A stretch of 8,146 bases of DNA. It comes from Prevotellaceae bacterium (GTDB taxonomy: Bacteria; Bacteroidota; Bacteroidia; Bacteroidales; Paludibacteraceae). Both the position numbers and the translations under genes were made by a program. The DNA lies in the NCBI GenBank assembly GCA_031255055.1, contig JAIRTG010000030.1, positions 1 to 8,146 of the forward strand, read 5' to 3'. Positions 6,354 through 8,146 of this stretch are shown here, one piece after another. Under the pieces are notes generated by a model. It did not search any database and was not told the origin of the DNA. It saw nothing but the letters and a program-made list of their open reading frames with translations. Position 1 is the first letter of the stretch, and the number at the start of each line of letters is the position of its first letter.

Positions 6354-6376
6354 AAACAGGTATTATACCGTTTCGT

Positions 6377-6772
6377 TTATTTGAATTGTTGCCGGATTGA
6401 TTCGGCAATTTTTTGCATTTCCTCTGCCTCCGGTTTTAGTTTCGGATTGGCAAAATTCATGTCGTTTTCGTCCTGTATCGGTATCAGGTGAATATGTGTA
6501 TGCGGCACTTGAAGGCCAATCACCGCAAGCCCGACGCGCGTACACGGAACTGTTTTTTCAATCGCTTTTGCTACACGTTTCGAAAAAAGAATCAGTCCGC
6601 TCAGCGAAGTATCGTCCAAATTAAAAATATAATCTTCTTCCATTTTCGGAACTACAAGCGTGTGTCCTTTTGTCAGTGGGCTGATGTCCAAAAAGGCATA
6701 ATAATGCTCATCTTCCGCTATTTTATAGCTCGGTATTTCGCCTGCAATGATTTTGCTGAAAATTGTTGCCAT
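6377..6772 (-). CDS. HIT-family nucleotide hydrolase (HINT-like)
   Basis: The 131-residue protein begins MATIFSKIIAGEIPSYKI, the usual opening of bacterial HIT-domain proteins, followed by AFLDISPLTKGHTLVVPK (26-43). The histidine triad HTHIHL at 91-96 (His91, His93, His95; His95 by position would be the nucleophile) sits in VPHTHIHLIPI. These enzymes are cytoplasmic and hydrolyse phosphoramidates and other nucleotide conjugates such as AMP-lysine or aminoacyl-adenylates. The length is normal and all key residues are present. The gene follows greA by 43 nt with no promoter or terminator evident between them, so the two are probably co-transcribed; I recall the same greA-HIT order in other Bacteroidales. 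The physiological substrate cannot be read from sequence. The ATG start at 6770-6772 gives the family-typical N-terminus. Confidence 0.93.
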   Translation of the reverse strand: MATIFSKIIAGEIPSYKIAEDEHYYAFLDISPLTKGHTLVVPKMEEDYIFNLDDTSLSGLILFSKRVAKAIEKTVPCTRVGLAVIGLQVPHTHIHLIPIQDENDMNFANPKLKPEAEEMQKIAESIRQQFK

Positions 6773-6815
6773 ATTTGTTTAATGCCGATTGATGTTAAGA
6801 TAATATTTCAAAAAT

Positions 6816-7286
6816 CTATAAAGAAATATCGAGTATTTCAAGTTCGATGTTTCCCGAAGGCGTCATTATTTGTGCTTTTTCGCCTATTTTTTTACCGAGC
6901 AACCCTTTTGCAATGGGTGTTGTTACCGAAAGTTTTCCTTCTTTCAGGTTTGCTTCGCTTTCCGACACAATCATATACGACATTTCCTGCGCATTTTTTG
7001 TGTTTCTAATTTTGACACGGGTCAATATCTGAACTTCATCAGTACTGATTTTCGACTCATCGATCATACGCGCCGATGCGATTGTGTCTTTTAATTGTGC
7101 AATTTTCATTTCAAGCAATCCCTGCGCTTCTTTTGCCGCGTCATATTCTGCATTTTCAGACAAGTCGCCTTTGTCGCGGGCGTCAGCTATCTGCCTCGAA
7201 ATTGCAGGGCGTTGAACACTTTCAAGTTCATTTAGTTCGTCTATCAACTTTTGATAACCTTCTTGGGTCATATAAACTACTCCCAT
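6816..7286 (-). CDS. greA: Transcription elongation factor GreA
   Basis: The 156-residue product has the two GreA domains. The N-terminal coiled coil (about 1-75) contains ARDKGDLSENAEYDAAKEAQ, whose tip residues Asp41 and Glu44 fall at the same numbers as the catalytic acidic pair of E. coli GreA. The C-terminal FKBP-like domain (about 80-156) contains SEANLKEGKLSVTTPIAKGL followed by LGKKIGEKAQI. GreA enters the RNA polymerase secondary channel and stimulates cleavage of backtracked RNA. The start at 7284-7286 (MGVVYMTQEGYQKL) is chosen because it fits the family N-terminus and is preceded by AAAGGA at good spacing. An open extension to 7352 would read through the leader hairpin and is rejected; an ATG at 7269-7271 is a less likely alternative. 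The gene has its own promoter, a leader of roughly 80 nt with a terminator-like hairpin, and the HIT gene downstream. Confidence 0.96.
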   Translation of the reverse strand: MGVVYMTQEGYQKLIDELNELESVQRPAISRQIADARDKGDLSENAEYDAAKEAQGLLEMKIAQLKDTIASARMIDESKISTDEVQILTRVKIRNTKNAQEMSYMIVSESEANLKEGKLSVTTPIAKGLLGKKIGEKAQIMTPSGNIELEILDISL

Positions 7287-7293
7287 TTGTTTT

Positions 7294-7299
7294 TCCTTT
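7294..7299 (-). promoter_or_regulatory. Shine-Dalgarno-like site of greA
   Basis: AAAGGA on the minus strand ends 7 nt before the ATG at 7286. Bacteroidetes genes usually lack such motifs and the other starts in this window show none as good. It supports this start codon over the longer open frame. Confidence 0.55.
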
Positions 7300-7318
7300 A
7301 AAGTTAAACAATAACAAA

Positions 7319-7344
7319 AAGAATTCCGACAGTTGTTGCCGGAA
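7319..7344 (-). terminator. Terminator-like hairpin in the greA leader (candidate attenuator)
   Basis: On the minus strand TTCCGGCA (7344-7337) pairs with TGTCGGAA (7331-7324) through 8 bp including one G-U wobble, with a 5-nt loop. The RNA continues UUCUUUUUGUUAU, a nearly continuous U-tract. The hairpin lies about 25 nt downstream of the predicted transcription start and about 38 nt before the greA start codon, so it is transcribed with greA rather than ending an upstream gene only. It may terminate a fraction of transcripts. The stem is short, so efficiency is uncertain. Confidence 0.55.
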
Positions 7345-7375
7345 CTCCCCATCGCTTAGTGAAATAATTCGTTTA

Positions 7376-7405
7376 CAAAGATAATAATTTTAATCAACCG
7401 ACAAC
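7376..7405 (-). promoter_or_regulatory. Promoter of greA
   Basis: TATCTTTG on the minus strand (7376-7383) is an exact match to the Bacteroidetes -7 box TANNTTTG. The best -33 candidate is GTTG (7402-7405), 18 nt upstream, one base closer than the usual 19-21. The predicted start near 7369 gives a leader of about 83 nt. Confidence 0.7.
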
Positions 7406-7439
7406 CGTTTTAAATATAATTTACGAAAAAATATGCCGA

Positions 7440-7901
7440 TTAACAGTATTTTCGATTAAATATTTCGGAATAAATAAATGCTCTTTTTACATCTTCCTCG
7501 TTGTCAAAATGAATACTTTTCAGCAAATCACTTTTTCCCGTTTCAGAACTTTCTATTGTTTCAATATTAGTATATTTTTCTTTAATCCTTAGTTTTGAAA
7601 CATCCTCAACAGTGTCATAGCTCATTTTGGGCACAGGCTTTTTTACAACTTTTTTTACAACAGGTTCCATAATTTCGGGAGCCGGAGGGACCGTCATAGG
7701 CGCCGTTCTTTCAACTTTCGGAATCCAATCGTCAAAAACTTCACTTTCTTCCTCGTATTTTTCGGGTTCCACAAAAATATCTCTCGGCAACGTGTCCTTT
7801 TGAGCATCGGCTCTCTTTTTTTTGCTTTTAAAAAGGCCGCTGAGCACAAATACTACCAATAAGATAATATATAATACATCTCCTAATTCTGCGTACACCA
7901 T
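7440..7901 (-). CDS. Conserved hypothetical protein with N-terminal membrane anchor
   Basis: The 153-residue product starts at the ATG at 7899-7901. A single transmembrane helix (about 7-23) is followed by KSKKKR, predicting the rest in the cytoplasm. Residues 47-60 are acidic (EKYEEESEVFDDW). Residues 66-92 are rich in Pro, Val and Lys (PPAPEIMEPVVKKVVKKPVP) and look disordered. The C-terminus has EDVKRAFIYSEIFNRKY (136-152); a similar ending (AVIYSEIL followed by RKY) recurs, as I recall, in small Bacteroidales hypothetical proteins, so the end is probably the conserved functional part. Function is unknown. The frame can be extended to a TTG at 7926-7928, but that codon lies inside the -7 box and cannot be transcribed from this promoter. 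The gene sits between the zinc peptidase and greA with its own promoter. No hairpin terminator is seen after its stop, so readthrough into greA is possible. Confidence 0.8.
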   Translation of the reverse strand: MVYAELGDVLYIILLVVFVLSGLFKSKKKRADAQKDTLPRDIFVEPEKYEEESEVFDDWIPKVERTAPMTVPPAPEIMEPVVKKVVKKPVPKMSYDTVEDVSKLRIKEKYTNIETIESSETGKSDLLKSIHFDNEEDVKRAFIYSEIFNRKYC

Positions 7902-7925
7902 AAAGTTATAATTATTGCTTGGCAA

Positions 7926-7956
7926 CAAAGTTAAGCATTTCTTTTAATAAAACAAT
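7926..7956 (-). promoter_or_regulatory. Promoter of the small membrane protein gene
   Basis: TAACTTTG on the minus strand (7926-7933) matches TANNTTTG exactly, and ATTG (7953-7956) lies 19 nt upstream as the -33 box. The -33 box begins one base after the stop codon of the zinc peptidase. Predicted start is near 7919, giving a leader of about 18 nt, the same short design as the receptor operon promoter. Confidence 0.75.
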
Positions 7957-7957
7957 T

Positions 7958-8146
7958 TTAATTGCGCCTTCCCGAAAATATCAGGATATAATATATTAAA
8001 GTCGCCAGCGAGCCAAAAGCGGCTACAACGTATGTATAAGCGGCTGATTTTAAAGCGTCTTTTGCTTGTTCCTGTGTTGTTCCCGAAGTGATTCCGGCAC
8101 CGTCGAGCCAAAGTAAAGCCCTTTTGCTTGCGTCTATTTCAACAGG
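7958..8146 (-). CDS. YugP-like neutral zinc metallopeptidase, C-terminal fragment (runs off right edge)
   Basis: A frame of 62 codons plus TAA enters from the right edge: PVEIDASKRALLWLDGAGIT, then an Ala/Lys-rich segment ending in AKDALKSAAYTYVVAAFGSL, a membrane helix and the end SGRRN. This matches my recollection of the C-terminus of the membrane zinc peptidase family Zn_peptidase_2 (YugP type): a P-V-E-x-x-A-S-x-R-A-L segment, a short linker, an A-L-x-x-A-A-x-T-Y-V-x-A-A helix and a terminal GRR. The catalytic HExxH lies upstream and is outside the window, so activity cannot be confirmed. These proteins are inner-membrane proteases of poorly known substrate. The stop lies 57 nt before the start of the next gene, and no terminator is visible between them. 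Confidence 0.75.
   Translation of the reverse strand, partial: PVEIDASKRALLWLDGAGITSGTTQEQAKDALKSAAYTYVVAAFGSLATLIYYILIFSGRRN

Noticed and set aside
6488..7009. Plus-strand frame of 173 codons across the HIT and greA genes
   Set aside because: It is antisense to two certain genes, has no domain and is Phe/Arg/Cys-rich.
7287..7352. Upstream extension of greA by 22 codons
   Set aside because: It runs through the leader hairpin and the Shine-Dalgarno-like site and adds Cys/Asn-rich sequence not seen in GreA proteins.
7902..7928. TTG start for the small membrane protein
   Set aside because: The TTG is part of the -7 box TAACTTTG, so it would lie upstream of the transcription start.
1..8146. 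CRISPR array, tRNA or rRNA genes, or an intact insertion sequence
   Set aside because: No regularly spaced direct repeats, cloverleaf-like sequence or transposase frame was found on reading either strand.

Overview
The window reads as part of a Bacteroidota chromosome, most likely order Bacteroidales. Three promoters carry the Bacteroidetes -7 box TANNTTTG. Most starts lack a Shine-Dalgarno sequence. The outer-membrane receptor has a carboxypeptidase-regulatory-like N-terminal domain, and a lipoprotein of the largely Bacteroidetes DUF4374 family sits beside it. The fragment at the left edge resembles secreted proteases that usually use type IX secretion, which hints at a T9SS-bearing lineage; its C-terminus is outside the window, so this stays an inference. 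All convincing genes are on the minus strand, so transcription runs from high to low coordinates.

Reading in the direction of transcription, the right edge holds the C-terminal end of a YugP-like zinc metallopeptidase (7958-8146). Next is a small membrane-anchored conserved hypothetical protein (7440-7901) with its own promoter. Then comes greA (6816-7286), followed after 43 nt by a HIT-family hydrolase gene (6377-6772), and this pair ends at a clear Rho-independent terminator (6320-6353). The greA promoter lies about 90 nt upstream of its start codon. Its leader contains a terminator-like hairpin that may attenuate transcription.

The stretch 5970-6376 is non-coding. It holds that terminator, a MITE-like element of about 157 bp with 24-bp imperfect terminal inverted repeats (6119-6275), two short dyads (6042-6074) and a good promoter (5995-6026). 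The promoter drives a three-gene operon: a TonB-dependent receptor (3582-5969), a DUF4374 lipoprotein (2138-3526) and a ferric-reductase-like haem membrane protein (1028-1999). It ends at a 19-bp perfect hairpin (955-1003). The arrangement matches the XusABC xenosiderophore system of Bacteroides thetaiotaomicron (TonB receptor, DUF4374 siderophore-binding lipoprotein, inner-membrane PepSY reductase), except that a YedZ/MsrQ-type ferric reductase domain takes the third position. The inferred job is capture of a ferric siderophore or similar iron complex at the surface, import, and reductive iron release at the inner membrane.

The left end has about 450 bp of AT-rich non-coding DNA with several short hairpins (508-954), then the N-terminal 169 codons of a secreted lysyl-endopeptidase-like protease (1-507). 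I saw no tRNA, rRNA, CRISPR array or intact insertion sequence. The most interesting candidates are the modified Xus-like locus, the greA leader hairpin and the MITE-like repeat.
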